Shown here piece after piece: positions 54,921 through 63,018 of a DNA stretch of 64,000 bases (within the stretch, counting starts at the first letter, position 1; each line of letters begins with the position of its first letter). A program made the translations under genes and the position numbers. Below the pieces are notes generated by a model. That model searched no databases. It saw nothing but the letters and a program-made list of their open reading frames with translations, and was not told the origin of the DNA. The DNA is taken from assembly GCA_944384745.1 (NCBI GenBank), contig CALWUO010000003.1, positions 62,001-126,000 on the forward strand, written 5' to 3'. The stretch comes from an uncultured Butyricicoccus sp. GTDB taxonomy: Bacteria > Bacillota > Clostridia > Oscillospirales > Butyricicoccaceae.

Positions 54921-55211
54921 TTAAATGTAAAATAAAATATAATCAATTATCACTGCAAAAAGCAAAATAATCAGTATAATTATAGCAAAATGCAATTTAG
55001 ATATCTTTACTTTATCCTCTGGATTTTTACCCTTAATCATGATTGTTCCCGCAAGAATAAACATCAAAATAGCTAAGATAAACAAAAGTCCATTTTTAGC
55101 CACTTCTAAAGCGGATTTTATATCAAAGCCATTAAATATTAAACCTGCAACAAATAAAATAAAGCATACACAAAAAGCAAATATTATACTTATTTTAAAT
55201 GCTTTTTTCAT
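54921..55211 (-). CDS. Small three-helix membrane protein of unknown function
   Basis: This 96-residue protein has three hydrophobic segments (about 8-27, 39-60 and 74-95) joined by a short basic loop (KGKNPEDKVK near 63-72). The ATG overlaps the oppF stop by 4 bases, so it is translated with the oligopeptide transporter genes. I recognise no family. It could be a transporter accessory protein or only a passenger in the operon. Confidence 0.7.
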   Translation of the reverse strand: MKKAFKISIIFAFCVCFILFVAGLIFNGFDIKSALEVAKNGLLFILAILMFILAGTIMIKGKNPEDKVKISKLHFAIIILIILLFAVIIDYILFYI

Positions 55212-56185
55212 TTAATATCACCACTGCACATATGGCAGGCAACAAAATGATTATTTCCTATGTCCTTTAGCTGTGGCATTTGTTTTTCACATATATCTTT
55301 AGAATATTGACATCTTCCAGCAAATTTGCAACCCGCTTTAGTGTTTATAGGGCTTGGAACTTCACCCTGTAAACGAATTTTAGTATTTTGAGCCTCAATT
55401 TTAGGGTCTGGAATAGGTATAGCAGATAAAAGTGCTTTTGTATATGGGTGAACTGGATTTTTGTAAAGTTCTTCAGATGTGGTCAGCTCTACAAGAGTTC
55501 CTAAATATAAAACAGCTACTCTATCTGATATATGTTTTACCATAGATAAATCATGTGCTACAAAAAGATAAGTTAAACCCATTTTTTTCTGTAAATCTAT
55601 AAGTAAATTTACAATTTGAGCTTGAATAGATACATCAAGTGCAGAAATAGGTTCATCAAGCACCATAAATTCAGGTTGAACGGCAAGTGCACGAGCAATA
55701 CCTATACGCTGACGCTGACCGCCTGAAAACTCATGCACAAAACGGTTGGCATGTTCTTTATTAAGTCCTACAAGCTCAAGGTATTTGTAAATCATTTCTT
55801 GACGTTCTTTTTTGTTTTTGGCAAGCTTATGAATGTCTATTCCCTCACCTATTATATCAGCAACTGTCATTCTAGGGTTTAGTGAACTATATGGGTCTTG
55901 GAAAACCATTTGCACATTTTTCTTAAATGCAAATTTTTCTTTTCCAGTCATAGCATGAACATCTTTACCTTTAAATAATACCTTACCATCTGTTTTATCA
56001 TATAAACCAATGGTTGTTCGTCCACAAGTGGTTTTACCACAACCAGACTCACCCACCATACCCAGTGTTTCACCTTTGTATATTTCAAATGAAACATCAT
56101 CAACTGCTTTTAAAATTGCATCACGTCCAACATTAAAGTATTTTTTCAAATGCTCAATCGAAAAAAGAACCTCTTTATTTTGCAT
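55208..56185 (-). CDS. oppF: Oligopeptide ABC transporter ATP-binding protein OppF
   Basis: This 325-residue ATPase has Walker A GESGCGKTTCGRT near residue 44, Q-loop FQDPYSSLNPRMT near 93, ABC signature FSGGQRQRIGIARAL near 150 and Walker B FMVLDEPISALDVS near 172. A C-terminal oligopeptide/dipeptide extension ends in the cysteine motif GCKFAGRCQYSKDICEKQMP, typical of OppD/OppF. It is the second ATPase of the pair with OppD, which ends 2 bases upstream. Confidence 0.95.
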   Translation of the reverse strand: MQNKEVLFSIEHLKKYFNVGRDAILKAVDDVSFEIYKGETLGMVGESGCGKTTCGRTTIGLYDKTDGKVLFKGKDVHAMTGKEKFAFKKNVQMVFQDPYSSLNPRMTVADIIGEGIDIHKLAKNKKERQEMIYKYLELVGLNKEHANRFVHEFSGGQRQRIGIARALAVQPEFMVLDEPISALDVSIQAQIVNLLIDLQKKMGLTYLFVAHDLSMVKHISDRVAVLYLGTLVELTTSEELYKNPVHPYTKALLSAIPIPDPKIEAQNTKIRLQGEVPSPINTKAGCKFAGRCQYSKDICEKQMPQLKDIGNNHFVACHMCSGDIK

Positions 56186-56187
56186 TT

Positions 56188-57201
56188 TTAGTTTCCTCCC
56201 TCAAGATTTGGCATTTCAACTTTTGGTGCAAGTGGGTGATGTAACCAACAAGCCGCAGCATGTTCAGAACCAAAATCTGTATATTCTGGCATTTGCTCTT
56301 TACATATTGGCATACAATATTCACATCTTGTACAAAATGGACAACCAACAGGCGGATTTAATAAATCTGGTGGTGTGCCTTGAATAGTTGCAAGCTCCTG
56401 TTTATTTTCTAGGTCAAGACGTGGAACAGATTTTATTAACGCCCATGTGTACGGGTGGCGTGGTTTATAGAAAATATCTTCACATGTGCCACGCTCCACA
56501 ATAATTCCTGAATACATAACAGCGATTTTCTGTGCTATATTTGCAACAACACCTAAATCATGAGTAATCATAATTACAGATGTATCATTTTTATGTTGTA
56601 AATCCTTGATAATATCTAAAATTTGACCTTGAATTGTAACATCAAGTGCAGTTGTAGGCTCATCACATATTAAAATTTTAGGGTCACAAGCGAAAGCAAT
56701 AGCAATCATTACACGCTGACGCATACCACCTGAAAACTGATGAGGATACTGTTTTGCACGTTTTTCAGGCTCTGGAATACCAACTAAGCGAAGCATTTCA
56801 ACAGCTTCTTTTTCTGCTTCAGCTTTGGTCATATGCTTGTGTGCTATTAAGTTTTCCATAATTTGTTTTCCAACTTTCATAGTTGGATTAAGTGCTGCAA
56901 GTGCATCTTGGAAAATAATTGCACATTCTCCACCTTTATAATTTTGCCATTGTTTTTTATTATAATTTAAAATATTTTCTCCATTATAAAGTATTTCGCT
57001 ACCGCTTTTTATCTCACCTTGAGGAGCTTTAATAAGACCCATAACTGATTTTGCAGTTACTGACTTACCGCAACCAGACTCGCCTACAATCGCTAAAGCT
57101 TCGCCTTTTTCCAGTGTAAAATTTACACCTCTTACCGACTTAACTTCACCTGCATATGTATGGTATGAAACTCTAAGATTTTTTACTTCTAAAATAGGCA
57201 T
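56188..57201 (-). CDS. oppD: Oligopeptide ABC transporter ATP-binding protein OppD
   Basis: This 337-residue ATPase has Walker A GESGCGKSVTAKS near residue 40, FQDALAALNPTMKVG at the Q-loop, signature FSGGMRQRVMIAIA and Walker B ILICDEPTTALDVT. The cysteine-rich C-terminal region GCPFCTRCEYCMPICKEQMP resembles the iron-sulfur-binding tail of clostridial OppD. oppC ends 16 bases upstream. The start follows AGGAGGAATT. Confidence 0.95.
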   Translation of the reverse strand: MPILEVKNLRVSYHTYAGEVKSVRGVNFTLEKGEALAIVGESGCGKSVTAKSVMGLIKAPQGEIKSGSEILYNGENILNYNKKQWQNYKGGECAIIFQDALAALNPTMKVGKQIMENLIAHKHMTKAEAEKEAVEMLRLVGIPEPEKRAKQYPHQFSGGMRQRVMIAIAFACDPKILICDEPTTALDVTIQGQILDIIKDLQHKNDTSVIMITHDLGVVANIAQKIAVMYSGIIVERGTCEDIFYKPRHPYTWALIKSVPRLDLENKQELATIQGTPPDLLNPPVGCPFCTRCEYCMPICKEQMPEYTDFGSEHAAACWLHHPLAPKVEMPNLEGGN

Positions 57202-57217
57202 AATTCCTCCTACTCGT

Positions 57218-58135
57218 TTACTGGCGAAGTCTTGGGTCTAATGCATCACGCAAACCATCACCCAAAAGATTAAAAGCCATAACGATTATACAAAGTATAA
57301 GACATGGGAAAAATAGCTGAGATGGATAGAAATCCATATTTTGTTGTCCCATTGCGATAAGCACACCTAAACTAATTGCTGGTGCTTGCAAACCAATTCC
57401 AAGGAAACTAAGTCCCGCTTCAGTAAAAATAAACATAGGAATTGCAGTTGCAGTGTCAAGTATTAAAATACCAAGCATATTTGGTATATAATGCTTTAAA
57501 ATAATATGCCAATGGCTTGCACCTAAAACCTCAGCCGCATAAACATATTCTGATGTTCTAAGTTGTTTTATCATGCCACGCACTTGACGTGCTGTGTTAC
57601 ACCAAGCTGTAATGCTTAATGCAACAAGAAGTGCAAAAAGGTTATTTCCTAGAACAAGCATAATAAGAATGGTTACAAGAAGTGATGGGATAGAGTTAAT
57701 AACTTCAATTATACGCATTAAAAGCTCATCTATCCAACCGCCAAAATGTGCCATAACAGCACCATAAACAGTACCAATAATAAGTTTTAGAGCAGTTGCC
57801 AAGATTGCAATAATAAGAGAGGCTCTAGCACCTACCCAAATACGAGAGAATAAATCTCTGCCTAAATTATCTGTACCAAACCAATATTCTGATGATGGTG
57901 ATAAGTTTTTCAAAGAAACATTCATGGCTTCATAGTCATAACCCTTAATAAGTGGACCTACAATAACCATAACAACCAAAATAGCAAGCACTACAAGAGC
58001 AGACATTGCAACTGGATTTTTTCTAAGTCTACGCCAAGCATCTTGCCAATAAGAAATAGTAGGTCTATCAATTCTATTTGCATCATCTTTGTTATATCCA
58101 ATTATTTTAAACTTATCAGGTGTTAATTCTGGCAT
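57218..58135 (-). CDS. oppC: Oligopeptide ABC transporter permease OppC
   Basis: This 305-residue permease has an N-terminal OppC_N segment with the first membrane helix (about 38-60), WFGTDNLGRDLFSRIWVGAR near residue 85 and five further helices. The EAA loop reads YVYAAEVLGASHWHIILKHYIP near 197 (core EVLGASHWHIILKH). The length and GTDxLGRD motif are typical of OppC/DppC. It pairs with OppB, which ends 7 bases upstream. Confidence 0.95.
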   Translation of the reverse strand: MPELTPDKFKIIGYNKDDANRIDRPTISYWQDAWRRLRKNPVAMSALVVLAILVVMVIVGPLIKGYDYEAMNVSLKNLSPSSEYWFGTDNLGRDLFSRIWVGARASLIIAILATALKLIIGTVYGAVMAHFGGWIDELLMRIIEVINSIPSLLVTILIMLVLGNNLFALLVALSITAWCNTARQVRGMIKQLRTSEYVYAAEVLGASHWHIILKHYIPNMLGILILDTATAIPMFIFTEAGLSFLGIGLQAPAISLGVLIAMGQQNMDFYPSQLFFPCLILCIIVMAFNLLGDGLRDALDPRLRQ

Positions 58136-58142
58136 ATTTTAA

Positions 58143-59099
58143 TCACCTTCCCTTTCCTGCTATGCGAATTCTAGGGTCTACTGCTACATAAAGCAAATCA
58201 GTAATAAACAGTACAACAATATAAAGAGCCGCTAAAATCACGGTTTCACCCATAATAATAGATAAATCCTGATTGTTTACCGCTGTTACATAATACTGTC
58301 CTATACCTGGTATAGAGAAAATACTTTCAATAAAGAATGAACCTGTTATACACATAGCAATAGACATAGGTAATTGTGTTATTACTGGAACAAAAGAGTT
58401 TCTTAAAATATGTTTTCCTATTATTTGTCCCCTGCTTAAACCTTTAGACTCAGCAGTTAAAACATAATCTTGATTTATTACATCAAGCATAGAAGTTTTT
58501 AACAATCTTGCATAGGTTGCAATATAAGTAAAACAACCTGTTAAAGTTGGTAAAACTGTGTATTGCCAACCACCGAACCATAAATCTTTGCCAGCGGGCC
58601 AGCCTATCGTTGGGAACCATTGCAAATTACCTGCAAACACTTTTTGCAGTAATAAGCCAAATATTAAATGCGGCACTGATATAAGCAAAACTGACAAGGC
58701 TATAACAAGATAATCGGCTATTGTACCTCGTTTAACTGCCGCAAGTATACCGAGTAATAAACCAACTGTCACGCCTAAAACAACTTGTTGTATACCAAGT
58801 CTTGCTGACACTGGTAATCTGTCTTTAATAAGTCCTTTTACTGTTTGACCAGCATAAACAAAAGACTCACCAAAGTCACCCACACAAATTCCTTTCATTG
58901 TTATAATATATCGTTCCATCATAGGTTTATCAAGACCATATTTTGCATATAAATTTTGTTTTAAAGTCGGTGCAAGTTTATCTGCACGTTCTGCAAGTGG
59001 GTCACCTGGAACTGCTTCTAATAAAAAGAATGTCGCTGTCGCAATAAGAAATAATGTTATTATCATTTCTATAAAGCGACGCACAAAATACTTTCCCAT
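58143..59099 (-). CDS. oppB: Oligopeptide ABC transporter permease OppB
   Basis: This 318-residue permease starts MGKYFVRRFIEMIITLFLIATATFFLL (first helix), followed by AVPGDPLAERADKLAPT near residue 29, a periplasm-side loop motif of OppB. The EAA loop is LTAESKGLSRGQIIGKHILRNS (core AESKGLSRGQIIGKH) near 212, with the family tail YVAVDPRIR. Six helices are likely. It is the first permease after oppA, separated from it by a 72-base gap with a strong hairpin. Confidence 0.95.
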   Translation of the reverse strand: MGKYFVRRFIEMIITLFLIATATFFLLEAVPGDPLAERADKLAPTLKQNLYAKYGLDKPMMERYIITMKGICVGDFGESFVYAGQTVKGLIKDRLPVSARLGIQQVVLGVTVGLLLGILAAVKRGTIADYLVIALSVLLISVPHLIFGLLLQKVFAGNLQWFPTIGWPAGKDLWFGGWQYTVLPTLTGCFTYIATYARLLKTSMLDVINQDYVLTAESKGLSRGQIIGKHILRNSFVPVITQLPMSIAMCITGSFFIESIFSIPGIGQYYVTAVNNQDLSIIMGETVILAALYIVVLFITDLLYVAVDPRIRIAGKGR

Positions 59100-59124
59100 A
59101 AACTTAATACTCCTTGCATTTTAT

Positions 59125-59161
59125 AGCAAAGAAGAGCTTATATTTTGATAAGCTCTCCTCT
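59125..59161 (-). promoter_or_regulatory. Intercistronic hairpin between oppA and oppB
   Basis: On the minus strand AGAGGAGAGCTTAT pairs with ATAAGCTCTTCTTT (two mismatches or G-U) around CAAAAT. Only TTTG follows, so it is a poor terminator. Such hairpins after the binding-protein gene usually protect its mRNA and let it be made in excess over the permeases. Confidence 0.65.
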
Positions 59162-59171
59162 AAATGTTTAA

Positions 59172-60875
59172 TTATTTTCCATCAATATATGCTATATAAA
59201 GTTCTTGACTTGCTCCGAATGAAGATGTTCTAAAATCTTGAACCCAATTCTGATAATAATAGTGCTTATCACCATAATAAATAGGTGCAACAGCACAATC
59301 TTCTACAAGCAGTTTATTTTCCATATTCTTATATATTTCAAGACGAGCTGCACTATCTTGAACACCATTTAATGATTTAACCATTTCATCATATTCAGCA
59401 TTTGAATATAAACCGTATGAAGGGTAAGTGCCTGTGGTTAAAATATTTAAGAAATCAAGAGGGTCATTGTAATCACTAGACCAGCTTGAAATAAATATGT
59501 CGAAATCAAATGCGTCACGCTTAGCCTTAAACATGTCATAATCGCCAACAGTGTTAAGTTCTACCTTAATGCCTAAATTCTGCTGTAATGACTGCTGAAT
59601 ATATTCACGCTCTAATTGATTTTCCGTTGTACTGCCATAAGAAAGTAAAGTTAATTTAATATCACTCATAGGAGTTGTAATGCCCAGTTCATCAAGACCT
59701 TTTTGGAATAACTCTTTGAGCTTTGCAGAGTCACCAGCATAGGAATCATATTCGGTCTTTATAATATCACCTGCTTGAGAACGATAAGACTTTCCATCAA
59801 GTGTAATAGCTGGAGATACTAAACCATAAGCGGCACTGTAACGACCATAAACAGCAGAAACCATTTCTTCACGATTGATTGAATAAGAAATAGCCTTTCT
59901 AATATTTACATTTTTCATAAGACCAGAAAGACCGCCATTTTTATGTTCATAACATATCATTGCAGAGCTTGGATATTCTACGTCCATACTTTGAAGTTCG
60001 CCACTTTCCACTTTTTGCTGATATTTTGCAACATATTCACCAGAAGCATCAAGAACATCAAGCTGACCATTGTCAAACATAGTTGCAGCAGTAGCATTTT
60101 CAGCAACACAATACCAGTTAATCTGGTCAAGCTTTACGTTTTCAGCGTTCCAATAGTATTCATTTTTTGTCCATGTCATGGAATTATTTTCAACAAGACT
60201 AGTCATAGCAAATGGACCATTATAAACACAAAGTGTCCAATCCTTACCCCAATTATCGCCTGCGGCTTCTGCTATATCCTCACGAGTTGGATAAAGAGGA
60301 GTTGCAACAAGTTTTGACTGGAATGTAGGGTCAGCTACTTTTAATGTTACCTCAAAAGTGTAATCATCAACCGCTTTAATAGCTACATCATCTATTGAAC
60401 CTGTGCCGTTATAATATTCCTCTGCACCAACTACATTAAAAATAAAAGATGCATAGTCATAAGCGTTTTCAGGATTTAAAAGACGTTTCCAACCATATTC
60501 ATAATCGTGTGCTGTAACAGTCTCACCGTCAGACCATTTTGCATTCTCACGTAAATGGAAAGTATAAACTAAGCCATCGTCAGACACGTCCATAGACTCA
60601 GCACCAGCAAATTCAAATTTATCACCATTTTCATCTGCTACATCACGCATTAAGCCCTCATAACATTCAGCCATCATCCAACGCCAACCCATATCCTGCA
60701 CATCATAGTTGTTGCCAAATGTGGTAGCACGAAGATTTATTTGCTGACCAGATGTATTGCCGTTTCCTCCAGCAGTTGCAACCTGTGTATCACCATCACC
60801 GCCACAACCTGCAAGCAGAGAAAATGCCATTGCACCAGTTAAAACCAATGCCATGCACTTTTTAAATTTGTTCAT
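59172..60875 (-). CDS. oppA: Oligopeptide-binding lipoprotein OppA
   Basis: This 567-residue extracellular solute-binding protein (family 5) has a lipoprotein signal peptide with lipobox LLAGC (Cys near residue 24) and a Gly-rich linker. Family motifs include LRENAKWSDGETVTAHDYEYGWK (core WSDGETVTAHDY) near 107 and NIRKAISYSINREEM near 325. It binds peptides and delivers them to OppB-OppC. It lies 36 bases after the cysteine desulfidase gene, with AAGGAGGAATATAATAAAA before the start. Confidence 0.95.
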   Translation of the reverse strand: MNKFKKCMALVLTGAMAFSLLAGCGGDGDTQVATAGGNGNTSGQQINLRATTFGNNYDVQDMGWRWMMAECYEGLMRDVADENGDKFEFAGAESMDVSDDGLVYTFHLRENAKWSDGETVTAHDYEYGWKRLLNPENAYDYASFIFNVVGAEEYYNGTGSIDDVAIKAVDDYTFEVTLKVADPTFQSKLVATPLYPTREDIAEAAGDNWGKDWTLCVYNGPFAMTSLVENNSMTWTKNEYYWNAENVKLDQINWYCVAENATAATMFDNGQLDVLDASGEYVAKYQQKVESGELQSMDVEYPSSAMICYEHKNGGLSGLMKNVNIRKAISYSINREEMVSAVYGRYSAAYGLVSPAITLDGKSYRSQAGDIIKTEYDSYAGDSAKLKELFQKGLDELGITTPMSDIKLTLLSYGSTTENQLEREYIQQSLQQNLGIKVELNTVGDYDMFKAKRDAFDFDIFISSWSSDYNDPLDFLNILTTGTYPSYGLYSNAEYDEMVKSLNGVQDSAARLEIYKNMENKLLVEDCAVAPIYYGDKHYYYQNWVQDFRTSSFGASQELYIAYIDGK

Positions 60876-60911
60876 TTTTATTATATTCCTCCTTATAAAT
60901 ATACTCTTTTA

Positions 60912-62195
60912 TCAGTCGCACTGTGTCATAATGCGGATTATCTCTTCATCTGTTTCATTCATGGCATTTGCACCTAATCGGCATATGTTTTTAATTGTAT
61001 TTTCAACACCCTTTGAAACAATACCATCTTCTGCATAAAATTGCTGACCATTCATATACATAACATAACCAAGTATACCCGCTTCAACTGAAGATGCAAT
61101 TTTAGCGGCACATGATGCTTTTGCACCATCACAAAAAATACCAGAAACAGTTGCTAATGAGTTAACCAAAGTATGGTCAATTTCTTTTTCATGCCCTCCA
61201 TAAAGATAAGCAATACCACAACCAGCCGCACAACCTGCACTAACTGCACCACAAAAAGCGGACAATGGTCCTATACCATGTTTTATATGAATAGCTATAA
61301 GGTTTGAAATAAGTAATGCTCTATATAATTTATCCTCTGAGCTGTTTAAGTGTTTAGCATAAGTTATAACAGGCACAGACACTGTAATGCCTTGATTTCC
61401 ACTTCCCGAATTTATAACAACAGGCAACTCACAACCGCTCATTCTGGCATCAGAACCAGCAGCCGCTAAAGCTTTACTCATTATTTTTACATCTTCGCCA
61501 TATGTTTTAACTAATATTTTACCAATATTAGCTCCCCAATCATTTTCAAACCCTTCTAAAGCAATTTTATAATTATAATCTATCTGTCTTTTTAAAATAT
61601 CTCTTACACGGTTTAAATCAACAGTTTCAGCAAATTCTATTATATTTTTAACACTTAAATCGCTTCTATCTGCTTGTTTGGGTTTTTCATTATAAACTGG
61701 CAGTTCTTCTTTATACAAAACTTCATTGTTTTTAAGTATTTCAACTATATTACAATGATTTCTGGAAATATGTACAGATGCTGTATTATCTCCACTATAA
61801 ACTGTTATACGGATTTCGAGTTTATCACCATTTAAAACTGGAGAAATACTGAAAGGTGTATTTTCTAAATATTCTTTAATTTTAATTTGTTCTTCAGGCG
61901 AAACTTCTGATATAACTTCAAGTTTTTTATTTGAATCACCTGCAACTATACCAGCAGCAGCGGCAGCAGGTATGCCTTTTAATCCATTTGTATTTGGAAC
62001 TACAACGCTTTTTACATTCTTAATTACATTTCCGCTTGCCTTAATTTCGACTTTTTCAGGTAAACACCCCAAAATATCTCTAGCTTTTGCTGCACAGTAT
62101 GCTATTGCAATAGGTTCTGTACAACCAAAGGCTGGAACTAATTCTTCATTTAAAATATCTACAAAAGTATTATATATTTTTTCGCTTAGAGCCAT
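60912..62195 (-). CDS. cyuA: L-cysteine desulfidase (CyuA/CdsB, UPF0597 family)
   Basis: This 427-residue protein belongs to the serine dehydratase alpha-like UPF0597/CyuA family, which breaks L-cysteine into pyruvate, ammonia and sulfide using a [4Fe-4S] cluster. ELVPAFGCTEPIAIAYC near residue 18 and the SGSGNQGI motif near 273 match. SAFCGAVSAGCAAGCG near 317 and GIFCDGAKASC near 353 supply candidate cluster cysteines. Another dehydratase activity cannot be excluded. It is the first gene of the opp operon, so cysteine use and peptide import appear linked. The start follows TGAGGATAAT. Confidence 0.88.
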   Translation of the reverse strand: MALSEKIYNTFVDILNEELVPAFGCTEPIAIAYCAAKARDILGCLPEKVEIKASGNVIKNVKSVVVPNTNGLKGIPAAAAAGIVAGDSNKKLEVISEVSPEEQIKIKEYLENTPFSISPVLNGDKLEIRITVYSGDNTASVHISRNHCNIVEILKNNEVLYKEELPVYNEKPKQADRSDLSVKNIIEFAETVDLNRVRDILKRQIDYNYKIALEGFENDWGANIGKILVKTYGEDVKIMSKALAAAGSDARMSGCELPVVINSGSGNQGITVSVPVITYAKHLNSSEDKLYRALLISNLIAIHIKHGIGPLSAFCGAVSAGCAAGCGIAYLYGGHEKEIDHTLVNSLATVSGIFCDGAKASCAAKIASSVEAGILGYVMYMNGQQFYAEDGIVSKGVENTIKNICRLGANAMNETDEEIIRIMTQCD

Positions 62196-62244
62196 ATTAT
62201 CCTCAGTTTAGAATTTTTATTTTATGATTTTACTTGCGTAATGT

Positions 62245-62272
62245 ATTATAACATAGAAAACACCTTATGCAA
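62245..62272 (-). promoter_or_regulatory. Promoter of the cyuA-opp operon
   Basis: On the minus strand TTGCAT (62267-62272), a 16-base spacer and a perfect TATAAT (62245-62250) lie about 45 bases before the cyuA start. Confidence 0.78.
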
Positions 62273-62353
62273 ACAAATTTTTTCATATATCTCTAATATT
62301 CGACCTTTTTTATAATTTTTCATAATTCATATCAAAATACTATACAATATATT

Positions 62354-62383
62354 GTCATATCTTTCATGGCAAATACATATATT
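62354..62383 (+). promoter_or_regulatory. Candidate sigma-E-type sporulation promoter
   Basis: GTCATATC (62354-62361), 14 bases, CATATATT (62376-62383) closely resembles the Bacillus sigma-E consensus (TCATATT, 14-15 bases, CATACAnT). No good sigma-A promoter is seen in the 140 bases upstream of 62414. AT-rich DNA makes chance matches possible. Confidence 0.4.
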
Positions 62384-62413
62384 ATTTTGAAATTATCTCT
62401 AGGGAGGAATAAA

Positions 62414-62446
62414 ATGATAATTTGTCTATTTTTTAATACTGAGTGA
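62414..62446 (+). CDS. Candidate 10-residue leader peptide
   Basis: ATG at 62414 follows AGGGAGGAATAAA, as good a ribosome binding site as any in the window, and opens the frame MIICLFFNTE before a TGA at 62444. The stop ends just before the GGAG of the next gene. The strong site has no other gene to serve, so translation of a short peptide, perhaps to couple or regulate the next ORF, is plausible. It may also be a decayed start. Confidence 0.4.
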   Translation: MIICLFFNTE

Positions 62447-62460
62447 TTGGAGATGAACAA

Positions 62461-63003
62461 ATGAAATATAAAATATTAAATACTTTTAAAGGGCTTAGAA
62501 TAGTTGATATAAGTTTACTTATATTTTTATTTATTCTACTTTTTCAATTAGCTTACAGTGTGATATTTCATAAGGATAGTAGTTCCTTTGATGTTATTAT
62601 TAGAACAACCACTGCATCTATTTTTGGCTATTTTCTTAGCACACGTTTTTCTGAAAACACAGAAACAAATAACGTTTCAGAGAATATACTACAAGTGATA
62701 GATAAATCTGACCAATCAAAAATCCAAAATAAAATTGGATTTTCTGAAAACAAGACAGAACTTATATCTGGTAAAGCAAAAAATTCATCTTTAAATCAAA
62801 AAAATTACGAATCTTTACAGATTATAATTGTTAGTTTTATAGGATTATTTAGCTTAATATTATTGATTATTTTAAGAAATATAGACCCTTGGAATAATGG
62901 TTCTATTCCACTTACCAATTCTACTCTTTCTACAATTTCTCAACTTCGTGATTTTCTTTCAAGTTGTATTGGATTTTTAATAGGTTATCCACAATCTAAA
63001 TAA
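62461..63003 (+). CDS. Membrane protein of unknown function with two similar halves
   Basis: This protein of about 180 residues has hydrophobic segments near 15-38 and 118-142. Each is followed by a similar short amphipathic segment: IIRTTTASIFGYFLS near 48-62 and QLRDFLSSCIGFLIG near 161-175. The shared pattern is R, three residues, S or A-S, I/C, G, Y/F. Between the halves lies a polar linker of about 55 residues. The pattern suggests an internal duplication. I recall unnamed clostridial proteins with this layout but no function. I chose ATG at 62461, 8 bases after GGAG; a GTG six codons earlier is less likely. The beta-repeat gene follows after 15 bases. Confidence 0.75.
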   Translation: MKYKILNTFKGLRIVDISLLIFLFILLFQLAYSVIFHKDSSSFDVIIRTTTASIFGYFLSTRFSENTETNNVSENILQVIDKSDQSKIQNKIGFSENKTELISGKAKNSSLNQKNYESLQIIIVSFIGLFSLILLIILRNIDPWNNGSIPLTNSTLSTISQLRDFLSSCIGFLIGYPQSK

Positions 63004-63018
63004 TTTTAGGAGGCAACT

